A stretch of DNA of 15,244 nucleotides from a bacterium (GTDB taxonomy: Bacteria; Patescibacteriota; Patescibacteriia; Patescibacteriales; JAGXOH01): NCBI GenBank assembly GCA_021106995.1, contig JAIOTG010000063.1, positions 1 to 15,244 of the forward strand. The letters are read 5' to 3'. The position numbers were made by a program, and so were the translations under genes. Numbering within the stretch: the first letter of the stretch is position 1; each line of letters starts with the position of its first letter. The notes under the pieces were generated by a model. It saw only the letters and a program-made list of their open reading frames with translations, made no database searches and was not told the origin of the DNA. This document shows, in pieces, positions 1-7,971 of the stretch.

Positions 1-803
<803 letters not shown>

Positions 804-824
804 CTAAATTATTATAAAATATTA

Positions 825-1796
825 TTAATTACCCAGGGCGTTTGCTCCAGCTGAAATTTCTGAAATTTCTTTTGTAATAGCGGCTTGTCTAGCTTTATTA
901 TAAAACAGGGTTAATTCTTCAACCAATTCCCCGGCTGATTCATTGGCCTTTTGCATAGCAGCCATACGAGCACTATGCTCAGAAGCATTTGACTCAAGCA
1001 AGGCCTGAAATAACTGAATTTCCAATAATCTCGGTAACATTTCACTTAAAACTTGATTGGCATTAGGCTCATAAGTAAAGGAATAGACGTTTTTGCCTTC
1101 TTTTAAATATTTATCTTCCTTTTCTTTAATATAAGATTTATCTGTTTTTAATCTTGAATCAGAGCCAACGATCCCCAAATGATCATCCTCGGCTTCTAAA
1201 TCAATTGGAAGTAATTGTTTTACTCTAGGAATTTGTTTTATAGTGTTCACATAATCAGTATAGGCCACCATAATCTTGTCATATTTACCCGCTAAAAAAT
1301 CATCTATAATAATTCTAGCAATACCCCTTACTTCTTCTGATTGATAACAAATATCAGCCTTAGGAAACTCAGCTATTACTCTATAACCATATCTCTTGTT
1401 TACCACTAAACCTTTTTTACCAACTATTATAAAATCGTGATTAATCTTTTCCTTTTCTTTATTGTGTTGATGCTTAATTATGGATTGATAAACCTTGCTT
1501 ATTACAGCATTATTAAAACTACCGCACAGACCCCTGTTTGAGGTAAAAAGTATTATAGCAACGTTTTTTATTTTTTTCTTTTTGGTCAATAACGGATGTT
1601 GATCTGTTCTAGAATTAACGGCTTTAGCCAAATTTAAAACAGTAGTCCAACTAAGATTAGCATAAGTTCTGGTCTTTAAAACCGCCTCTGTAGCTCTACG
1701 CATTTTAGTGGCCGCCACCATCTCCATTGCCTTAGTAATCTTTCTGGTACTATTAATGGATTTTATTCTTCTTTGTATTTCCTTAGTATTTGCCAT
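825..1796 (-). CDS. atpG: F1 ATP synthase gamma subunit
   Basis: This is the central rotating shaft of F1; it couples turning of the c ring to the beta catalytic sites. The N-terminal helix MANTKEIQRRIKSINSTRKI and the following MEMVAATKMRRA are classic. The Rossmann-like core shows TSNRGLCGSFN at about 85-95. The C-terminal helix contains LTLFYNKARQAAITKEISEI and ends GANALGN. At 323 residues it is longer than the usual 285-295. Most of the extra length is a charged insertion at about residues 202-236 (LEAEDD... to ...YLKEGK), just before the conserved YEPNANQVLSEML. It follows atpA by 24 bases with no clear ribosome site. Identity is certain; the effect of the insertion is unknown. Confidence 0.97.
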   Translation of the reverse strand: MANTKEIQRRIKSINSTRKITKAMEMVAATKMRRATEAVLKTRTYANLSWTTVLNLAKAVNSRTDQHPLLTKKKKIKNVAIILFTSNRGLCGSFNNAVISKVYQSIIKHQHNKEKEKINHDFIIVGKKGLVVNKRYGYRVIAEFPKADICYQSEEVRGIARIIIDDFLAGKYDKIMVAYTDYVNTIKQIPRVKQLLPIDLEAEDDHLGIVGSDSRLKTDKSYIKEKEDKYLKEGKNVYSFTYEPNANQVLSEMLPRLLEIQLFQALLESNASEHSARMAAMQKANESAGELVEELTLFYNKARQAAITKEISEISAGANALGN

Positions 1797-1820
1797 AAAA
1801 AATATTTAAACAACTTGCTA

Positions 1821-3371
1821 TTATTTGTCTTCTTTATCTTCTTTTTTCTTTATTAAATAATCCAACGTATCTTTATAATCTTTTATAATCTTAACTAATT
1901 TATTTTCATTTTTTTCACTTAATTCCCCAGTTTTATTTATATCACTAACAACTTCTTCTCCTTTATCATCCATGTATTCGATTACTCCAGCTTCAAATTC
2001 AGCTACTTTGTCCAAAGGAACATCATCCATATATCCATTCGTCAAACTATAAAAAACTAATATTTGCTTATCAACAGGGAAAGGTTTATATTGATCTTGT
2101 TTAAAAATTTCCATTAACCTAGCTCCTCTTTCCAATTTTGACTGAGTTTCTTTGTCTAAATCTGAACCAAATTGTGCAAAAGCAGCTAATTCTCTATACT
2201 GAGCGGCTTCTAGTCTCATTTTTCCAGCCACTTTTTTCATTGCTTTAATTTGAGCAGCACTTCCAACACGAGAAACAGAAAGACCAGCATTAACCGCGGG
2301 ACGATTTCCTTTATAAAAAAGTTCTGGTTCTAAATATATCTGACCATCAGTAATAGATATAACATTTGTTGGAATATAAGCAGACAAATCTCCAGCCTGA
2401 GTCTCAATTATAGGAAGAGCCGTAATAGATCCACCTTTATTTTCTTTATTTAATTTACAAGCTCTTTCTAAAAGACGAGAATGAAGATAAAAAACATCAC
2501 CTGGATAAGCTTCTCTTCCCGGAGGTCTTTTTAAAAGTAATGAAATTTCGCGATAAGCAACAGCGTGTTTACTTAAATCATCATAAACGATTAAAACATC
2601 CTCTCCTTTATCTAAAAAGTATTCTGCGATAGCACAACCAGCATAAGGGGCGATATAAAGCATAGAAGCCGGATCACTAGCACCAGCCAAAACAACAGTA
2701 GTATAATCCATTGCTCCTGCCTCTTGTAATTTAGCAACTATACTGGCCACTTTTGATTCTTTTTGTCCTATGGCCACATAAACACATTTTATATCTTGCC
2801 CTTTTTGATTAATAATAGTATCAATAGCAATGGCTGTTTTACCAATTTGACGATCACCTATAATCAATTCTCTCTGCCCTCTTCCAATTGGAATCATAGA
2901 ATCAATTGCCTTAACACCGGTCTGGATTGGTTCGTTCACTCCTTCTCTTTCAATTACACCTGGGGCTATTTTTTCCATTGGGTTAAAATTCTTAGTTTTT
3001 ATTTCTTCCTTTCCGTCTAATGGCTTACCCAAAGCATCAACCACTCTTCCAACCATCTCTTCTCCTACTGGAACCTCAAGAATTTTATTTAAAGCTAAAA
3101 CCTCATCACCTTCCTGAATTAACTCAAAACCACCTAAAATAATAACACCTATATTATCTTCCTCTAAATTAAGCACAACACCAAAAACAGGTCCTTCGCT
3201 GGTTTTAAATTCAAGCATCTCAGACATCATGGCCCTGGAAAGACCTGAAACTTTAGCTATTCCATCTCCAACTTCAATAACTTTTCCAAAGGATTGTTCT
3301 TTTAACTCAGATTTATAATCAGAAATTTTATCCCTAAGTTGTTCTAAAATATAATCTTTACTATTGGACAT
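1821..3371 (-). CDS. atpA: F1 ATP synthase alpha subunit
   Basis: This is the non-catalytic nucleotide-binding subunit of F1; three copies alternate with beta. The 516 residues are a normal length. The N-terminal helix that contacts delta is present (residues 1-28), followed by the beta-barrel [17 protein letters not shown]. The P-loop GDRQIGKT is at 172-179, VYDDLSKHA at 262-270, [22 protein letters not shown] at 283-304, and SRVGSAAQ at 367-374. R368 in the last motif is the arginine finger that reaches into the beta site. The C-terminus ends in a lysine/glutamate-rich tail (KKKEDKEDK). It lies 25 bases after atpH and 24 before atpG, in the standard operon order. No residue expected for function is missing. 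Confidence 0.98.
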   Translation of the reverse strand: MSNSKDYILEQLRDKISDYKSELKEQSFGKVIEVGDGIAKVSGLSRAMMSEMLEFKTSEGPVFGVVLNLEEDNIGVIILGGFELIQEGDEVLALNKILEVPVGEEMVGRVVDALGKPLDGKEEIKTKNFNPMEKIAPGVIEREGVNEPIQTGVKAIDSMIPIGRGQRELIIGDRQIGKTAIAIDTIINQKGQDIKCVYVAIGQKESKVASIVAKLQEAGAMDYTTVVLAGASDPASMLYIAPYAGCAIAEYFLDKGEDVLIVYDDLSKHAVAYREISLLLKRPPGREAYPGDVFYLHSRLLERACKLNKENKGGSITALPIIETQAGDLSAYIPTNVISITDGQIYLEPELFYKGNRPAVNAGLSVSRVGSAAQIKAMKKVAGKMRLEAAQYRELAAFAQFGSDLDKETQSKLERGARLMEIFKQDQYKPFPVDKQILVFYSLTNGYMDDVPLDKVAEFEAGVIEYMDDKGEEVVSDINKTGELSEKNENKLVKIIKDYKDTLDYLIKKKEDKEDK

Positions 3372-3396
3372 ATCTTTTATATTATTTTTAAATTAT

Positions 3397-3798
3397 TTAA
3401 TCAATCATTTTATTTTTTAAATCTTCTACTCTAGTTTTAAGGCTAGCGTCTACCAATCTATCTCCCAATCTAAGAACGAAACCACCCTTGATATTTTTAT
3501 CTATTCTTTTTTCTATTTCTAAAACCTTATTACCATTTTCTTTTTTTATAAAATTCTTTATTTCTTTCTCAATATTTTCACCTATTTCTCTAGCAATAAC
3601 TATTTCACCCTTTATTATATTGTTGTCTTTATCCCAAATTTTATTAAAATTATTTATTATGTTAGGTAAATAAGAAACATGATTATAACTAATTAAAACA
3701 TTTGCAAAATTGGTAATAATTTCATCTTGTTTCTTATTGCCAGCCTCTTTTAAACTTTCAAATAAGGCATTAGCATATTGTTTGGCTGTAATTTTCAT
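3397..3798 (-). CDS. atpH: F1 ATP synthase delta subunit, short form
   Basis: Delta is the stator link that ties the b-subunit stalk to the top of F1. The start MKITAKQYANALFESLKEAG matches the first helix of the family. The C-terminal domain is complete, with GGFVLRLGDRLVDASLKTRVEDLKNKM corresponding to the usual GGxxIRxGDxxIDGSxxxRLExL. The protein is only 133 residues against about 175-180. Compared by eye with E. coli delta, the deficit of about 40 residues falls inside the N-terminal helical domain (here about residues 1-62). The frame is intact, so this looks like reduction, not a broken gene. It starts 3 bases after the atpF stop, which suggests translational coupling. The position between atpF and atpA supports the identity. 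Confidence 0.93.
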   Translation of the reverse strand: MKITAKQYANALFESLKEAGNKKQDEIITNFANVLISYNHVSYLPNIINNFNKIWDKDNNIIKGEIVIAREIGENIEKEIKNFIKKENGNKVLEIEKRIDKNIKGGFVLRLGDRLVDASLKTRVEDLKNKMID

Positions 3799-3801
3799 AA
3801 A

Positions 3802-4296
3802 TTATTTTAAACTTTTAATTGTTTTCTGAATTATTTTTTTATCCTCTTCGCTATCCATTTTAATATCTAAAACTTTTTCTAAAGACAAAGTTACTAATTC
3901 GGCAATCTCTTTTTTAGCCTGCTTCAGGGTTTCTCCTTTTTCAGCTCTCATCTTCTCTTTTTCCTGATTTATAATTTGTCCTATTTCTTCTTTTGTATTT
4001 TCAATTATTTTTTTTCTCTTCTTTTCACCTTCCTGCTTGGCCAATTCAGCAATCTCCCTACCTTTCTTTTTTGCTTCTTTTAATATTTCCTCTTCTTTTA
4101 TTTTAACTTCTTCCATTTTTTCATCTGCCTTTTTGGCGTTAAGAACTCCTTTTTCTATTTTTTCTCTCCTGTCTTTTAAAAAATCTAAAATAGGATTATA
4201 GGCAAATTTATATAAAACAAAAACTAAAATAGCAAAATTGACTAATTGAGCTATTAAAATATATAGGTTTAAGCCTAGAGCATTAAATAGTTTCAT
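3802..4296 (-). CDS. atpF: Fo ATP synthase b subunit
   Basis: The b subunit forms the peripheral stalk that holds F1 still against the membrane. One hydrophobic N-terminal helix (about residues 9-30, NLYILIAQLVNFAILVFVLY) is followed by KFAYNPILDFLKDRREKIEKG, the typical neck of this family. A long, highly charged coiled coil then runs to the end (about 40-160). The length of 164 is normal. Only one b gene is visible, so the stalk is presumably a homodimer. It lies 126 bases after atpE, across a terminator-like hairpin, and 3 bases before atpH. No good ribosome site precedes the ATG (AATAAAGAAT). Sequence conservation is low, as is usual for b; the call rests on the helix/neck pattern and the operon position. 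Confidence 0.95.
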   Translation of the reverse strand: MKLFNALGLNLYILIAQLVNFAILVFVLYKFAYNPILDFLKDRREKIEKGVLNAKKADEKMEEVKIKEEEILKEAKKKGREIAELAKQEGEKKRKKIIENTKEEIGQIINQEKEKMRAEKGETLKQAKKEIAELVTLSLEKVLDIKMDSEEDKKIIQKTIKSLK

Positions 4297-4328
4297 ATTC
4301 TTTATTCATTTCGTAAAACCTTTATCTT

Positions 4329-4344
4329 TTTACCGTCTGGTAAA
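4329..4344 (-). promoter_or_regulatory. Small hairpin in the atpF 5' region
   Basis: On the transcribed strand, TTTACC-AGAC-GGTAAA is a perfect 6-bp stem with a 4-base loop. It lies 32 bases before the atpF ATG and downstream of the terminator-like hairpin. It has no U-tract, so it is not itself a terminator. It could be an RNA-processing or stability element that shields the 5' end of the atpF-atpD message. The stem is short and may be chance in A/T-rich DNA. Confidence 0.3.
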
Positions 4345-4375
4345 TATGGGTCATCCGAATTAATTATTAAAAAGT

Positions 4376-4409
4376 AAAAAGCTCCGGTCCTTTCTTTTTT
4401 AGAACCGGA
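4376..4409 (-). terminator. Terminator-like hairpin between atpE and atpF
   Basis: The transcribed strand reads TCCGGTTCT, a 9-base loop (AAAAAAGAA), then AGGACCGGA: nine continuous pairs including one G-U. It is followed by GC and five Ts, then AC and five more Ts. It starts 13 bases after the atpE stop codon. Essential ATP synthase genes continue downstream in the same direction, so it must be leaky, or it acts as an attenuator or 3' stabiliser of an atpE-containing transcript. The hairpin is seen directly; its function is inferred. Confidence 0.65.
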
Positions 4410-4422
4410 AATATTCTACTTT

Positions 4423-4671
<249 letters not shown>

Positions 4672-4696
4672 TTATAAATATATTATTATATTATTT

Positions 4697-5515
4697 TTAA
4701 ATAGTAACCTTTTCAGCAATTTCATCCCCTTCCATTTCAGATGCTAAGGTCATATAGATTAAAGTTAATACTGAAAATACAAAAGCCTGTACCACTGCTG
4801 TTAACAACCCTAAAAACTTAAACGGCAAAGGTAAAATAAAAGGAAATAGGTTTAAAACTACGAGTGCGATAACTTCACCTGCAAAAATATTTCCAAACAA
4901 ACGAAATGACAAAGAAATTATTTTGGAAACTTCCCCGACCAAATCCATTATTCCTAAAAATAAATCCAAAAAACCCTGGGCTAATAAACTTGGTTTAAAC
5001 TTTCCTTTAAATAAAAGTTTTATAAAATTTTTAAATTCTTTTATATTAATAAACTTTCCTATATATCCGAAGGGACCGTGTACAGATATGGCAATTATTT
5101 GAGTAACTATAACCCCTGAAATTGTCATGACAAATATTAAGCTATAGTCACTCATTATTGCCCTAAATAAAGGGATTGTACCTCCTGCATTCTCTATGGT
5201 TAGAGCTGATTGACCAGGAAAATATACTACTAAGTTAGAAACTACTATAAATATAAATAAGGTAAAAATAAAAGGGAACATTTTTCTTGTTTTCTTTTCG
5301 CTTCCTGTTATAGAGTTAGCAAAATTGAAGCTACCTTCTATTAAAGTCTCCAATATATTCTGTAAGGGACCGGGAACGGATTTCATTGATCTGGCTACCC
5401 AAATAAAAACAATCATTAAAAGAATACTTAATATAACCATCCAAAAAAATGTATTAGATACTGGAAATCCTGCTATATAAAACAATGCCTTAGGGGCTAA
5501 TGATATGTCTAACAT
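4697..5515 (-). CDS. atpB: Fo ATP synthase a subunit
   Basis: The a subunit supplies the two ion half-channels beside the c ring. The 272 residues contain about five to six hydrophobic helices, the first at about 20-41. The essential arginine is R205 in SLSFRLFGNIFAGEV, the strongest signature of the family. The last helix carries VVQAFVFSVLTLIYMTLASE (Q243). A basic loop (about 153-175, KFINIKEFKNFIKLLFKGKFK) precedes the channel helices. It starts 3 bases after the upstream small gene, so translation is probably coupled. Length and motifs are normal for bacterial a subunits. Whether the channel carries H+ or Na+ cannot be read from this subunit alone. Confidence 0.97.
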   Translation of the reverse strand: MLDISLAPKALFYIAGFPVSNTFFWMVILSILLMIVFIWVARSMKSVPGPLQNILETLIEGSFNFANSITGSEKKTRKMFPFIFTLFIFIVVSNLVVYFPGQSALTIENAGGTIPLFRAIMSDYSLIFVMTISGVIVTQIIAISVHGPFGYIGKFINIKEFKNFIKLLFKGKFKPSLLAQGFLDLFLGIMDLVGEVSKIISLSFRLFGNIFAGEVIALVVLNLFPFILPLPFKFLGLLTAVVQAFVFSVLTLIYMTLASEMEGDEIAEKVTI

Positions 5516-5518
5516 ATT

Positions 5519-5806
5519 TTATTTTTTATCTATTGTTTTTTCCTCTTCTTCTTCTATTTGTTTTTCTAAAACTTTATTTAATCTTATTAATTTTTTAAAA
5601 ATTAAAACATTTGTAGAAACAAAGGCCACTAAAACACCTACTAAAATAAAAGCGGGCTTGGTGGAAAAATATGTATCTATAAAATAGCCCAATCCTATAA
5701 ATAATATAAGAGGACCGAGTATCGAACCACTGGTATAGGTTGCCATACCCCAAGCCAAATCTTTAGTGGACTTAAAATTTAATATTTTATCTTCTGCTTT
5801 TTTCAT
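5519..5806 (-). CDS. AtpZ/AtpI-family small membrane protein of the atp operon
   Basis: This 95-residue protein is the first gene of the ATP synthase operon. It has two transmembrane helices (about 24-44 and 52-71) joined by the short loop GYFIDTYFSTKP, and a strongly acidic/basic C-terminal tail (EKQIEEEEEKTIDKK). The pattern G-x3-G-x-F-I-D then T-x-P in the loop is that of the AtpZ/AtpI family. AtpI-family members are reported to help assemble the c ring, and AtpZ/AtpI proteins have been linked to Mg2+/Ca2+ transport. Two helices and this length fit AtpZ better than the four-helix AtpI of E. coli. It overlaps no neighbour and is 3 bases before atpB. The family call is fairly sure; the exact role here is not known. 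Confidence 0.82.
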   Translation of the reverse strand: MKKAEDKILNFKSTKDLAWGMATYTSGSILGPLILFIGLGYFIDTYFSTKPAFILVGVLVAFVSTNVLIFKKLIRLNKVLEKQIEEEEEKTIDKK

Positions 5807-5820
5807 AGTTAAAATAAAAT

Positions 5821-5856
5821 GCCCCCTTAATGGGACCTTCGTTTAATCCAAGGGAC
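5821..5856 (-). promoter_or_regulatory. Structured leader of the atp operon with two competing pairings
   Basis: The leader RNA contains GTCCC twice (5852-5856 and 5832-5836), followed by one GGGGGC (5821-5826). The nearer copy can form GTCCC-loop-GGGGC with a 6-base loop. The farther copy can pair as TCCCTT with AAGGGG across a longer loop. CCTT/AAGG is a further small stem between them. These pairings exclude one another, as in a switchable leader. The GGGGG lies about 15 bases before the first ATG, too far for an ordinary ribosome site. The pairing potential is seen in the sequence; regulation is a guess. Confidence 0.35.
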
Positions 5857-5895
5857 GACTTAATCTAAAAAATAATTTAAATAACTTGTATATTC

Positions 5896-5924
5896 TATAT
5901 ATTACATTTTAAACAAAAAGTCAA
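5896..5924 (-). promoter_or_regulatory. Promoter of the ATP synthase operon
   Basis: On the minus strand TTGACT (5919-5924) and TATATA (5896-5901) are separated by exactly 17 bases, a near-consensus housekeeping promoter. It begins 10 bases after the tatD stop and predicts a leader of roughly 80 bases before the ATG of the first atp-operon gene. No other good promoter was seen inside the operon. Confidence 0.75.
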
Positions 5925-5934
5925 TAGTATTTTT

Positions 5935-6780
5935 TTAAATATCAAAAAGATTTTGGGCATTTTCAGTGCTCACTTTTGCTATCTTTTCCAAACTAATTTT
6001 TCTTATTTCAGCAATCCTTTCGGCTACATTTTTTACCAAAATCGGCTCATTTCTTTTGCCTCTAAAAGGCTCGGGTGTCATAAAAGGACAATCAGTCTCA
6101 ATCATAAACTTATCAGAAGGCATTTTTCTTATTAAATCATCCCATTGCTTACTAAAAGTAATTAAACCCGTAAAAGAAATTAAAAGTCCTAAATTAAAAT
6201 ATTCCCAAGCCAAGTCTTCGTCCCCAGAAAAACAATGTATCACTCCCCATGGCTCATCCTTGGGAATTAAATCTTTATATTTCTCTTTAAAATCCTTTAA
6301 AATTTGAAGCAAATCTATATGAGCAACCCGACAGTGAATTATAGCTGGTAATTCCAAATGTCGCGCTAACAAAAGCTGCTTAATAAAAACATCTCTTTGT
6401 TTCTTTCTACTATTTTCAGCCTCGGGGGATATTTTTATATAACTATAATCAAGTCCTATCTCCCCGATGGCTACTACTTTTTCTGACTTAGCTAATTTTT
6501 CATAATTATCATAATTAAACTCCTCAGCCTGTGTGGTAAAATTAGCATCCTTTTCTTCTTCTACTTTTATTTTTTCTAAATGCATGGGGTGAAGACCGAC
6601 GGCAGCATAAACGCCCTTCTCATACTTATTTGCATATTCAAGAGCTCTTTTAGAAGTTCTCAATTCAGAACCAACTAATATCATATCGGTATTACCTGTT
6701 AAAGAGCGCCTAATAACTTCATCAGCATCATCTCTGAAATTATTAAAATTAACATGCGCATGTGTATCTATAAATTTCAT
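5935..6780 (-). CDS. tatD: TatD-family metal-dependent hydrolase (DNase)
   Basis: TatD proteins are cytoplasmic metal-dependent nucleases of the amidohydrolase (TIM barrel) fold, with reported 3'-5' DNase activity in DNA repair and degradation. All metal-ligand motifs are visible: DTHAH (H7, H9) at the first strand, GEIGLDY (E107), IIHCR (H149), IHCFSG (H182), and ETDCPFMTP (D230) near the end. The length of 281 is slightly above the common 255-265, partly from an insertion at about residues 70-92. The ATG at 6780 is preceded directly by an in-frame TAA, which fixes the start. An AAGGAG lies too far upstream (about 30 bases) to serve it. It follows the strong terminator at 6824-6861, so it needs its own promoter; I see only a weak TATAAA near 6820. 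Its 3' end abuts the atp promoter. Confidence 0.95.
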   Translation of the reverse strand: MKFIDTHAHVNFNNFRDDADEVIRRSLTGNTDMILVGSELRTSKRALEYANKYEKGVYAAVGLHPMHLEKIKVEEEKDANFTTQAEEFNYDNYEKLAKSEKVVAIGEIGLDYSYIKISPEAENSRKKQRDVFIKQLLLARHLELPAIIHCRVAHIDLLQILKDFKEKYKDLIPKDEPWGVIHCFSGDEDLAWEYFNLGLLISFTGLITFSKQWDDLIRKMPSDKFMIETDCPFMTPEPFRGKRNEPILVKNVAERIAEIRKISLEKIAKVSTENAQNLFDI

Positions 6781-6823
6781 TTAAAAATAATTTAAATTAA
6801 AAATAAAACTCACTCCTTTATAC

Positions 6824-6861
6824 AAAAAACAGCCAATTTAATAAAAAATCGGCTGTTTTTT
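6824..6861 (-). terminator. Strong intrinsic terminator, symmetrical
   Basis: The transcribed strand gives a 16-bp stem (AAAAAACAGCCGATTT paired with AAATTGGCTGTTTTTT, one G-U) around a 6-base loop TTTATT, ending in a run of six Ts. It begins 5 bases after the stop of the acidic protein gene. The A-run on the other arm makes it able to act in both directions, although no plus-strand gene approaches it. Confidence 0.9.
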
Positions 6862-6865
6862 AAAT

Positions 6866-7075
6866 CTATTGTTTTAATTCTTCGCCCTCAACCTCTTCAC
6901 TCTCACCAGAATCTTGCCCTGCCTCAGAATGATCACTTTCTTCTGTTGTCTCTTCAGTCTTTATCTCTTCGCTTTCAGATGATTGATCCATTGAAGATGT
7001 TTCTTCCTGAGAAACAACCTTTTCTTCTGATTCACTTGAATCACTTTTAAAAATTTTCTTTAACCAATTTAACAT
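6866..7075 (-). CDS. Small acidic Ser/Glu-rich protein with amphipathic N-terminus
   Basis: I do not recognise this 69-residue protein. It starts MLNWLKKIFKS, a short basic amphipathic helix with W4, F9 and hydrophobics on one face. The rest is almost entirely Ser, Glu, Asp, Thr and Gln, with no hydrophobic core. A motif recurs three times: SSESEEK, SSESEEI and SGESEEV. This suggests a disordered, very acidic tail attached to a membrane- or partner-binding helix. It has no signal peptide and no cysteine. It forms its own transcription unit, with a good promoter (7106-7134) and a strong terminator just after the stop, which supports it as a real, probably well-expressed gene despite its low complexity. 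Function is unknown. Confidence 0.72.
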   Translation of the reverse strand: MLNWLKKIFKSDSSESEEKVVSQEETSSMDQSSESEEIKTEETTEESDHSEAGQDSGESEEVEGEELKQ

Positions 7076-7105
7076 AATTTTTTTTAAATATTAAAATCAT
7101 TAATT

Positions 7106-7134
7106 ATATTAGCAAAAAAATTAAAAAAAATCAA
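7106..7134 (-). promoter_or_regulatory. Promoter of the small acidic protein gene
   Basis: On the minus strand TTGATT (7129-7134) and TAATAT (7106-7111) are 17 bases apart, with TGC just before the -10, as in an extended -10 element. The spacer is almost all T/A. The start of transcription would fall about 25 bases before the ATG at 7075. It lies between dgkA and the acidic gene, and no terminator hairpin follows dgkA. Confidence 0.7.
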
Positions 7135-7159
7135 TAGACAATTACTAATAAACAATAAA

Positions 7160-7516
7160 TTAAAAAATATAGGGGAAAAAAATTAAAAAACCTACCACTA
7201 CTGACATGATAGAAATAAGCAAAACAGCACCTGCCATAATATCTTTTATCTCTTTTACATATCCGTTAATCCTTGGTTTTAAGATATCAGTAATTCTTTC
7301 AACAGCACTATTTATAAGTTCAACCGTTAAAACTAGAGAGATAGAAAAAATTAATAAGGCCCACTCTATTGAAGTAATTCTAAAATAAAAAGCTAAAAAC
7401 AAAACTAATAAAGCTATAATAGATTGAATTTGAAGATTTTGCTCTTCTCTCCAGGTTTTAATAAGACCTTTTATTGAGTAACGAAAACTCTTGATTAATC
7501 TACTTATTTTTATCAT
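7160..7516 (-). CDS. dgkA: Diacylglycerol/undecaprenol kinase, DgkA family
   Basis: This small integral membrane kinase phosphorylates a lipid alcohol with ATP: diacylglycerol in Proteobacteria, mainly undecaprenol in Gram-positives. The 118 residues show three transmembrane helices (about 31-46, 50-66 and 94-116) after a basic amphipathic N-terminus with EEQNLQIQ. The catalytic signature is complete: E66-x2-N69-x3-E73-x3-D77 in VELINSAVERITDIL, followed by KEIKDIMAGAVLL (K91, D92). The ATG lies 6 bases after the ybeY stop, and TAGGGTAAT just before it could serve as a weak ribosome site. The ybeY-dgkA pairing is common in bacteria and supports the call. The lipid substrate cannot be decided from sequence; a role in recycling the cell-wall carrier lipid is likely. 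Confidence 0.95.
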   Translation of the reverse strand: MIKISRLIKSFRYSIKGLIKTWREEQNLQIQSIIALLVLFLAFYFRITSIEWALLIFSISLVLTVELINSAVERITDILKPRINGYVKEIKDIMAGAVLLISIMSVVVGFLIFFPYIF

Positions 7517-7522
7517 ATTACC

Positions 7523-7954
7523 CTATTTTTTGCCTATCAACATCTTTTTGATAAAACTCTCTCCTAAACTAATCATTTCTTCTTTATCCTCTTTACTTAA
7601 ATCGTCATAACCCAAAAGATGCAATAAACCGTGAATTAATATAAAAATAAATTCTTCCCAGGCAGTATGACTAAAATGAGAGGCCTGCCTTTCTGTCTGA
7701 CTATAATTAATCAAAACTTCTCCCAAAAATTTATCTTCTTTTTTTTCTTTTTCTGAACTCGGAAAAGAAAGAACATCTGTCGCCATATCCAGATTTCTGT
7801 AATTCTTATTTATTTCTCTTATTTCCTCATCGTCTATTAGGGCAATGGAAATTTTATAATTCTTTAATTTATAATAATCTAAAAACTTTTTAACTACATC
7901 TTCTACTTCTTTCAAATCTACACGAAAACCTGCCTTATTATTTATTTCAATCAT
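7523..7954 (-). CDS. ybeY: YbeY endoribonuclease / rRNA maturation factor
   Basis: YbeY is a metal-dependent single-strand endoribonuclease that acts in 16S rRNA 3'-end maturation and ribosome quality control in the cytoplasm. The 143 residues include RNLDMATDVLSFPSSE (about 53-68), LGEVLINYSQTERQA (77-91) and the metal motif HGLLHLLGYDD. The family motif is H-x3-H-x5-H; here H108 and H112 are kept but the third ligand position is D118. Other parts of the family pattern are intact, so I read this as a ligand variant and not an inactive gene. It lies 17 bases after the upstream membrane-protein gene and 6 before dgkA, so the three genes probably form one transcript from the promoter at 9150-9177. 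Confidence 0.95.
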   Translation of the reverse strand: MIEINNKAGFRVDLKEVEDVVKKFLDYYKLKNYKISIALIDDEEIREINKNYRNLDMATDVLSFPSSEKEKKEDKFLGEVLINYSQTERQASHFSHTAWEEFIFILIHGLLHLLGYDDLSKEDKEEMISLGESFIKKMLIGKK

Positions 7955-7971
7955 TTTAAATTATTATAAAC

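Noticed and set aside
4302-4418. A stop-free minus-strand frame across the atpE-atpF spacer that reads like protein (ends ...PDGKKIKVLRNE, then TAA).
   Set aside because: It has no ATG, GTG or TTG start, is only about 38 codons long, and runs through the terminator-like hairpin. A stop-free run of this size is expected by chance when six frames are examined.
5953-6307. Plus-strand open frames opposite tatD.
   Set aside because: They are opposite-strand shadows of a well-supported gene with intact catalytic motifs.
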